Assembly (NCBI GenBank): GCA_030704615.1
Contig: CM060732.1
Coordinates: 7,438,001-7,502,000 of the forward strand
Origin: Takakia lepidozioides
Lineage: Eukaryota > Streptophyta > Takakiopsida > Takakiales > Takakiaceae
DNA length: 64,000 nt
Reading direction: 5' to 3'
The notes under the pieces were generated by a model. That model was not told the origin of the DNA. It saw only the letters and a program-made list of their open reading frames with translations, and made no database searches. Numbering within the stretch: the first letter of the stretch is position 1; each line of letters opens with the position of its first letter. The translations under genes and the position numbers were made by a program. Shown in pieces: positions 22,770 through 32,456 of this stretch.

Positions 22770-22935
22770 CACTACAAGGAATCGCCGAAATAACGACTCA
22801 AAAAATGACTGGAAACCCAGTCGTTTCAGTAACGACTCAGCGACTACGAGTCCGAAAGGACAAGACCTATCGGACAGCCCAGTCGTTTCGGTCATTACGT
22901 TGTCAGAGTCGTTCCAGTCAGTCGTGACGCCGACT
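22770..22935 (+). mobile_element. Candidate CACTA (En/Spm) transposon terminus
   Basis: CACTACAAGG at 22770 matches the usual start of plant CACTA terminal inverted repeats. It is followed by direct and inverted copies of a subterminal motif around AGTCGTTTC / AACGACTC (about 22792, 22831, 22880, 22905). This combination is characteristic of CACTA ends. The opposite terminus (CCTTGTAGTG) was not found, so the element is truncated or an isolated end. Confidence 0.42.
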
Positions 22936-23796
22936 GCAGGGTAATTTTTGTGTGGCCACGTGGCGTCGCCACGCGCTGCGGCTGAAATTGAGTACGCAGT
23001 GGAACTAGTGGGCCGTTGGGATTCCCGCTTGTCGGACTTCCCCCAAAGGTCATTTCAGCCTCCCGGCCTCGGCCATACATCGGGGAGCCTTCTAGGGCGC
23101 CGGAATCCCCTGCGTCCCATCTTTTCCATATTACGTAGTGCACGGGAGGTCTTATATTCATCAATGACCACAATGTGATTTGTGAACATGATATTAATTT
23201 TTTCTGCTCCTATCTCAGAGAGAGAGAGAGAGGACTCCGACCGTAGCCGACATAACTAAGAGCCACTTCGCCTTATGGCTACTGCCCCCTTTCGGGGGTG
23301 GGCCCTATAATAGGAAAGGTGTCATGTGGGACACTAGGTAACCAAGGAGAATAATTCAATGCACATGCATGAACAACAAGTGAGTGGAGTATCAACCTGA
23401 TATGTGGGAGGTGCTTGTGATGCTCTAATGCCTTATGCAATGGTACTCTATGCCGCCCTCTTTTGGTGCTCGTCACTAGGTCCACGCCGGCTTCCTACTC
23501 GTCTCCAAGTCGCCTTTTCCCCATACGAGATTACACAACCTCCTTGATCAAATTCAAAAGGGCCTTAAGGCCACTCAATAAACTAGGCTCCTTGCCTTAG
23601 TCCTCTAACAATTCTCCTACACTAGGGAGCTTCAAGCTCCACTCCCTAGGACCTAGGCTTCCTCAAGCCACAAACTAGCAAGCATCTAAACAACAAAGTA
23701 AGAGGAAACTATGCAAATGAACTAGGTGAAGAGCAAGGAGAGCCTTGCTCTTCTTTTATATTGGTTTTGATCGTTCCGATGCAGCCTTTCGCTTTG
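22936..23796. other. Non-coding stretch with short AG microsatellite
   Basis: Includes a GC-rich imperfect palindrome CACGTGGCGTCGCCACGCG near 22957 and an (AG) run at 23217-23233. No gene recognised. Confidence 0.4.
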
Positions 23797-24182
23797 TTGC
23801 GATATTTCATCGCTGTACATGTTGTTTCTTCCAATTGCCAAACTCCTCGCCGTGTGTTCCTACTAGACTTGAGAGGCGGGAGAAAAGAGAGATCGTAATC
23901 TGAGATTGGAACACTCGTCCTGTAATGTTTGAACAAGATTACCTTGCCGTTTCTGGTACCGAATTGGCAGCCTAACCTGCTGTCGATGCAGCTTCTAACG
24001 GTCATTTTGACGCCAGAGCTCCTCTCCATGGTTGTCGTAGACACTGTCTAATTTCCTACGTGCTTTACCAACAATTTCCAAATAACTAACAAACTATCCT
24101 ATTTTTTGCAGTATAATGCCGAAACCGCTTGTCTTATGATAAAAAACCATCTGAAAAGAAAGTTGTACCAATATATGTATCT
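23797..24182. repeat. Dispersed repeat, copy 2 (partner at 20861-21255)
   Basis: Homologous to 20861-21255 in the same orientation. It abuts the chromovirus protease fragment, so its right end may be the break point of that element. Confidence 0.7.
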
Positions 24183-24920
24183 ACACCCAGCTTTCGTGCC
24201 GTTGCCGGTGTCATGAAGGAGTGCGACGCTCCTGTGTCCACCAACAACGACACGTTAGTTCCGAAAATTACCCCGCACACAAACATTAGCTGACTTCCTT
24301 TACGCAAAGCTCCCGTCTCCTGGTATAACTCACAAGAGTAGTTGCCTACCTTGCCAGTCTTGGCGACCACCGCCTCCACCAAGCGGCTGATGGAGTCTTA
24401 GGACAGCTCCGTGGTCGCCCGAGTCATGTTCAATTGTCGGGGTTTCAGATACTTCTTAGCCACGTGCCCGGGCTCACTGCAATTAAAGCACATCCCATCA
24501 AAGGTCGTCTTCTGTCCGCCATAAGCCGCCGCACCTGATTTTCCTTTCGGAGCACTGGTTGCCGCCTTGACGTGTGAAGGCCCTCCCTTCGATTTCCATG
24601 TGCCATTGGCCTATCCCACTTCTTTTCCGGTCGGAAGGAGTCACCCTCCCGTCGGACCTTCTTGTGGTTCAGCTCCGTACGGCCCTGTCTTTCGCCCCTA
24701 TGGACATCCAAGAAGCATTCAGCCCTTTCAATTGCCTCGTTCAAAGTCTTTGGTGGCCTCTCCTTCAACTTCCGCCTGGCCCATGGGGCCAGTCCTACCA
24801 CAAAGTTGAAGACCATTTCTGGTTCCGCCATATCCGCGATTTCGAGCAATAGCACATTGAAAGTATGATGGAGATCGTGATAGAATGACGAGAGCACAGG
24901 GTGGCAGAGAGGAGCCTCGG
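24134..24920 (-). pseudogene. Chromovirus-type gag (C-terminal half) and protease N-terminal part
   Basis: On the minus strand, gag residues such as LLLEIADMAEPEMVFNFVVG and LNEAIERAECFLD lead into a zinc knuckle, CFNCSEPGHVAKKY. The last Cys of this CCHC knuckle is Tyr. The retropepsin motif LLVDTGASHSFM follows. A frame change lies between 24445 and 24382 and the protease stops after about 25 residues of its active-site region. The matching C-terminal part of protease begins at 44690, so the same family is broken and separated in this window. The gag N-terminus is missing, replaced by the repeat block 24930-25352. Confidence 0.8.
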
Positions 24921-24929
24921 GTGGGAGAC

Positions 24930-25352
24930 TCCCTATATATACTTTTGTAGGTGTCCACGGGGGTTTCACAAACAACACAGTCTTTTTATGGTGAACCACC
25001 ATGAAGACCCTCAACCTTCTGTGGTGAGTCACGGCGAGTCTTGGCCCACCCACCACGGCCCCAATGGACCGCGGTGAGTCCGAAGACTCCCCACGACTCC
25101 CACCACAAGGCCTCAGCCTCGTGGTGAGTCCTATGCCACCCCCACTACGACTCCCTAAGCTACCACCACCCCTTGTGGAGCCCCCACCACCGCAACCCGG
25201 TTTGCGGGGCTCCATCTAGTGAGTGCCTCCGCCACCTTGAGTGCCGAAGGCACTCAAGGGTGCTTCAGTCCCCTTTCCTATTAGCTGCCACTGCCCCCAC
25301 CACAGGGGCAGCCCCTCTTGTGTCCCGACCCCCTACCCTCAAGGCAAAGGGC
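24930..25352 (-). repeat. Repeat block shared with 35125-35533, copy 1
   Basis: About 410 bp almost identical to 35125-35533, starting at CTATATATACTTTT and running through CCACCACGGCCCCAAT and GCAACCCGGTTTGCGGGGCTCC. On the minus strand it ends in a TATATATAG box, so it may be an LTR U3 fragment. The ORF 25215-24445 runs into it only because CCACC-rich sequence is open in that frame. Confidence 0.85.
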
Positions 25353-25954
25353 CGCGACAATACATCCCCAGTTCACCGGTGTATACACCTGGTGAGACTG
25401 ATGATCAAGATGACATATCGCAAATTTTCCCAGACTGGGTATCCGCCACTGACTCCTGGAGTCCAGTATACTCTCCAGAGACCTAGAGAAGAGATCCAGT
25501 GCAGGAGATGATGAGATCCCAAATCAGCAGTGCGTATCATAATTGGCTCGATAGCCCTCTTCTCCCTGGTGTGTCTATAGGTGATTTCATAGGAGTGAAC
25601 TCGCGCATAGACTAGATTGGGGACTAGCTTCGATGGTAGAGACTTCAGAACTGGGGAAGACGTAGGCAAGGACGGGAGGCCTCCCGTCTTTCCTGTTTAC
25701 ACGAAAATATACTCGTTATACAGATCGTCTGTTTGAGATTTTGAAATAAATTAAGGATCTTTATCAATTTCATCTCTTTGTCATTGATTTTTTGTGTCAT
25801 TGTTTCATTCATTTCTTTCAGACAAAGCTGGAGCTGTTGCCGTGATGTCCTCTCCAATTTCGGGAATGTTCATCAACAAAACTATTGTAGGATTCAAAAC
25901 AAAGCACCAAGGATTCTATGAGCTAACAGAGAGATTCTATTCTGGGGTATAGAG
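25353..25954. other. Spacer; no gene recognised
   Basis: No coding region or long repeat was recognised between the repeat block and the copy C remnant. Confidence 0.4.
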
Positions 25955-26880
25955 GTGGATAAGTGTAAAGACAGTTTGGAAGTCAAACTCGGAGAATGTG
26001 CCACGCGGATAGAAGGAGATGGGAGAGTGTTTGAATTCAAACACGTGGCCTAAGGGGCAAAGCACTCCGCATAGAGACTCCATTCAAGAAACAAGAACAA
26101 GAAACTAAGAAGATTATGAGCGGAAGAATAGGTGTTATTCCGGATAACCAATGTCTCGACAGGATGGGCAACCAAAGCTATAGCTTTGTAGCTATGGCGG
26201 ATATCACGGACATTACACTAGCTCTACTTCTTACGCAGTGGCGCAAGGAAGGACAGGTCGAAAGTACTTTTTCTCTCATTCTCTATTTGGAAGCCCCGCA
26301 GGCTTACACCCACTTGCCTGTTCCATTCTGTGCTAATCACACTTTCATGCTATACGCATTACAAGCTTTCCTACAGTTATTCCAAACAAGGCCTTCTTGT
26401 TTGTCCGGGATGAAGCGATGATCCAGTTCATCAAGAACTTTGAGCCACAATGGGATTACCCAGGTGAAAGGGCGTAGATTGAAAGTTACTACCACTGAGA
26501 AGTCTTGGCAACAACTTTTTGAATTACCATATGGGAATGTGAGCGTGAACGAGCACAGGGCAAGATTGCAAGTAGGGGATCTTTTCCAAGAAACGAGTTT
26601 TTCCAGGAACTAGGGATTCACTTGCACAAAAGCCGAGTATCTAGGGTTAAGGAAATTGGTCAGATACTAAACATTCTATTTGCCATGAAACAGAACCAAC
26701 AGTATCTTAGCAGATCTTTTACGGAGGAGGTTTTGAAAGCCTTGAGAGGAGATGAGATAGCTTGGGCAGAGATGATGCATAGTGGTCTGGTGGAGGGAGA
26801 TGAAACGATTACAGACTACTACTGCCAAGTCCCCAATCATTGTGTCTGGCCCAATTATTGCACAAATTATCTTTGTTTCT
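25955..26880 (+). pseudogene. Remnant of gypsy accessory ORF (copy C)
   Basis: Starts with the leader shared with copy A (AGTTTGGAAGTCAAACTCGG) and continues through the conserved accessory module (TDITLALLLTQW, LEAPQAYTHLPVPFC, QILNILFAMKQNQQYL, EEVLKALRGDEIAWAEM, KSPIIVSGPIIAQIIF). It stops abruptly at about 26880 where LINE-1 endonuclease sequence begins on the other strand. Several frame changes are present, including one at the same site as in copy A (about 26790). Neither integrase nor LTR is attached. Confidence 0.78.
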
Positions 26881-26884
26881 TGTT

Positions 26885-27190
26885 GTTGGGAGAGTAGTGA
26901 GAGCAAAGGATCCCTAGTGCTACGCCTCCCCGGGTGGGCTTGTATGGGGCGGATCGACGCAGGAGGCATTGAGGTGCTGTTAGGGGGTTGCCATATACAG
27001 ATGATATCCCCAGTAGGAGTTTACTTATAAGAGCTGCTGGTGTTGGTGGTGTATAGCTTAGTTTCTTGTAGGAGAAAAATGTGTGGTTGTGAAGTTTTGG
27101 AGAAGAGGTGAAGCAGGCTTTGTATACTGGTAGCCAGGGAGCCCACATTCCACGAGGTGATAGTAAGAGTATTGTGGTAGGGGCTTCGGG
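26885..27190 (-). pseudogene. LINE-1 APE endonuclease, N-terminal part
   Basis: The minus strand encodes LTITSWNVGSL, FLLQETKL and, after a short gap, PYKPTRGGVALGILC. The Asn of WNVGS, the Glu of QETKL and the RGG block are hallmarks of apurinic/apyrimidinic-like endonucleases of non-LTR retrotransposons. The frame differs from the upstream ORF, a break near 27180. The domain is cut off at about 26885 against gypsy copy C, so RT and everything downstream are missing. Loss of the 3' half is unusual for a LINE, which normally loses its 5' end. Confidence 0.75.
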
Positions 27191-27335
27191 GGTGGCGGTC
27201 GGGGTGGGATTGGATTGGGGGACCGACAAGGGTTCCGTGATATGAGTTTTGGTAGGTGGGGGGTCGTAGCTTGGTATTGGGGTAATGGTGTCGAGTGTGG
27301 CATCTAGGATATCGGCAGAAAGGAAGGGGAATTTG

Positions 27336-28217
27336 TTAATGATGTTTTGTGGGTCTGATATCTGTGGTAACCGTTGCTAGGTGGTGAACCACCTTGGTTT
27401 GTGAATCTAGGAGTTTGAGGGAGCGGTGGATCTCGGTTAAATAGTGAGGAGGGGCCAGGTATTGGTGAGGGGGCGGAGGTAGCCCTTTTAGTTGACGTAG
27501 GAGGGAACAGGGTTGGGAGATTGAGTGTAACTGGAGATATCCATTACAGGTTTCGGGAAGAGGGGAGATAGTGACGATTAGCGAAAAAAAGAGTTGGGAT
27601 GTGGTAAACGACCTAAGTTTATGGAGGGCCTTGGTGAGAGCTGGGTATAAGTTGGGGGGTAGCCCGAAAGTTTCGATGTGGTGAGTAGGGACTTGTGTTG
27701 GGTTTGGTTGGCTAGGGAAGTAGGGTATGAAGTGGTCAAGGATGTGTCGGTAGCTATGTGAGAGTGAGGTGGTGTGAGGCTGAAAGTATAGAGTATATCT
27801 GTCTTGTGCGTCTAAGGGTAGTTTCTGGATAATTTCATTAATAGAGGACGGTCCTGGGTTGGGGTGGATATCACCACATCTCAACAGTATTAATGCACGG
27901 CATGTGTTGATGTATGCGTTATAATGGGTAGGGGGGTGATGGTAGAAATGTTTAGATTTTGTGACAGGGAGATTATATCGTCCATACGGGCCATGGGTAA
28001 GAAGGTTAGACCGGTAAAGAGTGGGATATGATAATGGATGACTAAAGAAGGATGAATATGGGTGCCAGATGTGGTACGGGATGGTGGAGCTTGTGGCTGT
28101 TGAATGAGAGAAAAAGAAATATCCGGAAGTGGTTGGGTGAGAAGGTTTTTGTGATTGCCCTAGTGGCCATGTCATAAATATGTGGTATGGTAAAGGTATT
28201 GATGAGATGGGTTGCAA
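27336..28217 (-). CDS. LINE-1 ORF2 N-terminal region with 2A-like motif
   Basis: A 293-codon ORF. Around residues 108-122 it carries LLRCGDIHPNPGP (DNA about 27850-27888), close to the D(V/I)ExNPGP signature of 2A-like ribosome-skipping sequences, with His in place of Glu. After it comes a helical segment (INEIIQKLPLDAQDRYTLYF) also present in LINE-2. A 2A-like site before the endonuclease would separate an N-terminal protein from the EN-RT protein, as reported for some trypanosome and animal LINEs. Whether the His variant works is unknown. Confidence 0.7.
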   Translation of the reverse strand: MQPISSIPLPYHIFMTWPLGQSQKPSHPTTSGYFFFSHSTATSSTIPYHIWHPYSSFFSHPLSYPTLYRSNLLTHGPYGRYNLPVTKSKHFYHHPPTHYNAYINTCRALILLRCGDIHPNPGPSSINEIIQKLPLDAQDRYTLYFQPHTTSLSHSYRHILDHFIPYFPSQPNPTQVPTHHIETFGLPPNLYPALTKALHKLRSFTTSQLFFSLIVTISPLPETCNGYLQLHSISQPCSLLRQLKGLPPPPHQYLAPPHYLTEIHRSLKLLDSQTKVVHHLATVTTDIRPTKHH

Positions 28218-28298
28218 TTATTTATGTGGGCTGGATGAATGAAAGTCATCCATGTTTGCATGGCGCTGGTGGGAGCATGGGTAGTTTGGATGTGGTTT

Positions 28299-28598
28299 TT
28301 AACAAGTAGTACCGGATATGCGGGTTGAAGGTAGGGGCATGAGAGCCGTTAGTTGCCCGCGGGCCGGGTATAAAAGAGTGGGATGGGGTGCTTGGGTGGA
28401 AATTAAGTTTGCGTTGAAAGGCATGTTTGTACCGGGTGACGGGACAGATGTCATTAGGTGAGAAGCAGGGCGGCCAAGCGGCATGGGTTGGTAGGTCGAG
28501 CGGGCGAGACTCATGACGTGGATAAGACGGGAGCCGCGAGGTGGAGTGTGGGGCAGGACGACATGATGGTAGTGAGTGAGAAGGTCATGAGGAATCGG

Positions 28599-28651
<53 letters not shown>

Positions 28652-28670
28652 GGCGGGTGGGTGGGTGGGG
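28299..28670 (-). pseudogene. LINE-1 low-complexity coding segment with polyproline run
   Basis: Minus-strand ORFs in two frames contain a long polyproline run produced by the 49-base homopolymer (28602-28650). The flanks are Pro/His/Ser-rich. This is the part of LINE-1 between the ORF1 coiled segment and the 2A-bearing ORF. Which frame is genuine cannot be decided because the homopolymer length is unreliable. Confidence 0.45.
28602..28650. repeat. 49-base G homopolymer
   Basis: An uninterrupted run of 49 G on the plus strand (C on the LINE sense strand), followed by GGGTGG-type sequence. It can form G-quadruplexes and is a known source of replication and sequencing slippage. Confidence 0.95.
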
Positions 28671-31533
28671 GTGGTGGTGGAGAGCTGGGGTCGGTTGCGA
28701 GGCGAGAGCAGTCGCGATGGTAGTGAGGATGAGGAGAGAGGACTGTAGTTGGGAGGAAAGCAAGGGTTAGAAGAGAGAGCTGAGCGTGGATTTTGAGAGT
28801 GTACAGGGATGTGAGGGCATATTGGGTAGAGAGAACACAAAGCATCGTCAGCCGCTTGTGATATTGCGTTGATAAGATTGGGAGTACAGGGGGGCCGTAG
28901 CCAACATGAAAAAGAGATGACTTCAGAAGGACAGACATGAAAATGATATAGAGATTGCATTGGAGTAGCACAGGAGACCATCGGACCCTGCTAAGGCCAT
29001 GGGTATGCGCTTGTTGTTCACACATTGGTATTTTTGGTGATCATGATGTTGTTGTCCCCCGTTTGTAGTGGCGGGTGCGCATTGGGGCTCTAGCAACCCC
29101 TGTTGTCTGAGCGTTGGAGCAGGCTGAGCACCCAACAAGCCAGCCGTGCCTAACTTATGTGGTCCGTCGTGTTGCAGCTCGAGAAGGGCCATTGGCCTAT
29201 AGCCCCCATTCTGGCTGGCGGGCAGAGTGCTGGATTCGCCGTGTCCTGTAGAGATGGTGATCTTACTTGGCGGGAGTGGTAGCTTGTCAAGTACCATGTT
29301 GGCATGAGTGTAGAAATTGGCCAAGTTGGCCCCCATGTTTTTGGTGATGGAGTCTTGTAGCGACACTAGATATGAGTGGTTCTCCTCCTGTTGTGCAGCC
29401 ATGGTGATAGCAACCCTGGATTCCATAGCTGCAAGCTCTCCTCAAATGTCAGTTTTGATGGTGATGGCATGTTCCGCGAGTTTCCTGTCGATTTCCAGCA
29501 TCATGGTTTCATGGCCCTTGCGGGGGCCAGAGTCAGTTTTGATGCCTGTAGAGTTCACTGTATCTTCTAGGGCTTGATTAATGTTGGTGACACGGAGTCG
29601 CTCCAGAATCTCATTGGCCGGGGGGAGAGCTGGAGGTCCTGAGTGTTGGGAGAGGTAGGCGGAGAGAGCAGTCGCGATGGTAGTGAGGATGAGGAGAGAG
29701 GACTGTAGTTGGGAGGAAAGCAAGGGTTAGAAGAGAGAGCTGAGCGTGGATTTTGAGAGTGTACAGGGATGTGAGGGCATATTGGGTAGAGAGAACACAA
29801 AGCATCGTCAGCCGCTTGTGGATATTGCGTTGATAAGATTGGGAGTACAGGGGGGCCGTAGCCAACATGAAAAAGAGATGACTTCAGAAGGACAGACATG
29901 AAAATGATATAGAGATTGCATTGGAGTAGCACAGGAGACCATCGGACCCTGCTAAGGCCATGGGTATGCGCTTGTTGTTCACACATTGGTATTTTTGGTG
30001 ATCATGATGTTGTTGTCCCCGTTTGTAGTGGCGGGTGCGCATTGGGGCTCTAGCAACCCCTGTTGTCTGAGCGTTGGAGCAGGCTGAGCACCCAACAAGC
30101 AGCCGTGCCTAACTTATGTGGTCCGTCGTGTTGCAGCTCGAGAAGGGCCATTGGCCTATAGCCCCCATTCTGGCTGGCGGGCAGAGTGCTGGATTCGCCG
30201 TGTCCTGTAGAGATGGTGATCTTACTTGGCGGGAGTGGTAGCTTGTCAAGTACCATGTTGGCATGAGTGTAGAAATTGGCCAAGTTGGCCCCCATGTTTT
30301 TGGTGATGGAGTCTTGTAGCGACACTAGATATGAGTGGTTCTCCTCCTGTTGTGCAGCCATGGTGATAGCAACCCTGGATTCCATAGCTGCAAGCTCTCC
30401 TCAAATGTCAGTTTTGATGGTGATGGCATGTTCCGCGAGTTTCCTGTCGATTTCCAGCATCATGGTTTCATGGCCCTTGCGGGGGCCAGAGTCAGTTTTG
30501 ATGCCTGTAGAGTTCACTGTATCTTCTAGGGCTTGATTAATGTTGGTGACACGGAGTCGCTCCAGAATCTCATTGGCCGGGGGGAGAGCTGGAGGTCCTG
30601 AGTGTTGGGGAGAGGTAGGCGGAGAGAGCAGTCGCGATGGTAGTGAGGATGAGGAGAGAGGACTGTAGTTGGGAGGAAAGCAAGGGTTAGAAGAGAGAGC
30701 TGAGCGTGGATTTTGAGAGTGTACAGGGATGTGAGGGCAATGGGTAGAGAGAACACAAAGCATCGTCAGCCGCTTGTGGATATTGCGTTGATAAGATTGG
30801 GAGTACAGGGGGGCCGTAGCCAACATGAAAAAGAGATGACTTCAGAAGGACAGACATGAAAATGATATAGAGATTGCATTGGAGTAGCACAGGAGACCAT
30901 CGGACCCTGCTAAGGCCATGGGTATGCGCTTGTTGTTCACACATTGGTATTTTTGGTGATCATGATGTTGTTGTCCCCGTTTGTAGTGGCGGGTGCGCAT
31001 TGGGGCTCTAGCAACCCCTGTTGTCTGAGCGTTGGAGCAGGCTGAGCACCCAACAAGCCAGCCGTGCCTAACTTATGTGGTCCGCGTGTTGCAGCTCGAG
31101 AAGGGCCATTGGCCTATAGCCCCCATTCTGGCTGGCGGGCAGAGTGCTGGATTCGCCGTGTCCTGTAGAGATGGTGATCTTACTTGGCGGGAGTGGTAGC
31201 TTGTCAAGTACCATGTTGGCATGAGTGTAGAAATTGGCCAAGTTGGCCCCCATGTTTTTGGTGATGGAGTCTTGTAGCGACACTAGATATGAGTGGTTCT
31301 CCTCCTGTTGTGCAGCCATGGTGATAGCAACCCTGGATTCCATAGCTGCAAGCTCTCCTCAAATGTCAGTTTTGATGGTGATGGCATGTTCCGCGAGTTT
31401 CCTGTCGATTTCCAGCATCATGGTTTCATGGCCCTTGCGGGGGCCAGAGTCAGTTTTGATGCCTGTAGAGTTCACTGTATCTTCTAGGGCTTGATTAATG
31501 TTGGTGACACGGAGTCGCTCCAGAATCTCATTG
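28670..31533 (-). repeat. Tandem triplication of a 958-bp segment of LINE-1 ORF1
   Basis: Three near-identical copies occupy about 28670-29617, 29618-30576 and 30577-31533. Landmarks at 29401, 30360 and 31318 give periods of 959 and 958. Differences are almost only one- to three-base indels. Each copy encodes on the minus strand ILERLRVTNINQALEDTVNS, a conserved TGA, then a coil-like segment beginning MESRVAITMAAQQEENHS. Only the third copy is joined correctly to upstream ORF1, so the first two are duplications. Confidence 0.93.
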
Positions 31534-32381
31534 GCCGGGGGTGCTGACCCATTCAGGCTATTCGCGTGGGGCTCGAATTTAACATACCTGCCTTGTATTT
31601 TGATGTGTGGCTGATTGCACCACTGGGTGTAAATGCTGGGGTTCTTACAGGTGATGAGCGCCATTCCTGAGTGCTTGGTCTTTTCCATTGGAGCTATCCT
31701 GTTGAAGTAGACTTGGATTGTGTTGCCTTTGCCGAAGGCGTCCCGGAGAGCAGCTTCTGTGTCCGTCTGGGAGAGCAAGGGATTGAGGCTTTTGACAACA
31801 AGTGTGAGCGCATCCCGTTCGGCCACGATTTCTTGGGGAGTGGCCGCTAGACCTGTCGTGCCACCTCGTTGGATGTGCAATTGCGTGTTGATGAGGGTGT
31901 GGTTGAAGCGGACACCTTTCTCCAGCATTCGTTTCTTAGTGTCTTCTGAAGCCAAGTAGATGAAGCAGAATTTCTTCTCAGGTCCCGGCTTGTACACGTT
32001 GATGATCTCAAACTCGTCACCATGATAGTATGTTTCCAGTATGAAGTGCATTGTGAGCTTGTAGCTGATGGTGCCCAGCAGGGCGTCACTGTTCATGTAA
32101 AGGGAGAGGTAGTCCGATGGTGCGAGTAAGTCACAAGCCTTTTCAATTTTGCCCTGTAACAGAATTCCGGAAGCCATCTCCATGACAAAGGCTCTGTTGC
32201 CTTTGAGTAGCGCAATACCGTCTTTAGCCGGGTGTAGTAACTCAACTCTTAGAATCCCATACCACGTGTTGCTAGCATGCTTAGAATATGCTGTAACTGG
32301 TGAGTACAGCACTGTCCCAAGTGGAATGTTCATGTCAGCAAACCTCTTCTTTGCGTGGTAAAGCGCCTGCTCCTTGGGCAT
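31359..32381 (-). CDS. LINE-1 ORF1 protein, central part (340 codons)
   Basis: A well-formed ORF reading MPKEQALYHAKKRF at its start. About residues 220-275 have an RRM-like pattern (NTIQVYFNRI, SGMALITC, IKIQGRYVKFEPH), typical of RNA-binding ORF1 proteins of LINEs. It enters the triplicated block at residue 280 and ends at a TGA. The downstream coil-like segment is open in the same frame after that stop. The fold is inferred from pattern only. Confidence 0.6.
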   Translation of the reverse strand: MPKEQALYHAKKRFADMNIPLGTVLYSPVTAYSKHASNTWYGILRVELLHPAKDGIALLKGNRAFVMEMASGILLQGKIEKACDLLAPSDYLSLYMNSDALLGTISYKLTMHFILETYYHGDEFEIINVYKPGPEKKFCFIYLASEDTKKRMLEKGVRFNHTLINTQLHIQRGGTTGLAATPQEIVAERDALTLVVKSLNPLLSQTDTEAALRDAFGKGNTIQVYFNRIAPMEKTKHSGMALITCKNPSIYTQWCNQPHIKIQGRYVKFEPHANSLNGSAPPANEILERLRVTNINQALEDTVNSTGIKTDSGPRKGHETMMLEIDRKLAEHAITIKTDI

Positions 32382-32456
32382 GTCTGTATCTTTGTCAAAA
32401 CGTATGACGATGTGGTGTGGCGTTGCAGATAGACCCGACTTTAGGTCAATTTGAGT

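Noticed and set aside
24921-25215. Gly/Arg-rich extension of the chromovirus gag ORF
   Set aside because: That part coincides with the repeat block 24930-25352, which also occurs without gag at 35125-35533, so it is not gag coding sequence.
28458-28748. Plus-strand polyglycine ORF
   Set aside because: It is produced by the 49-base G run and lies antisense to LINE-1.
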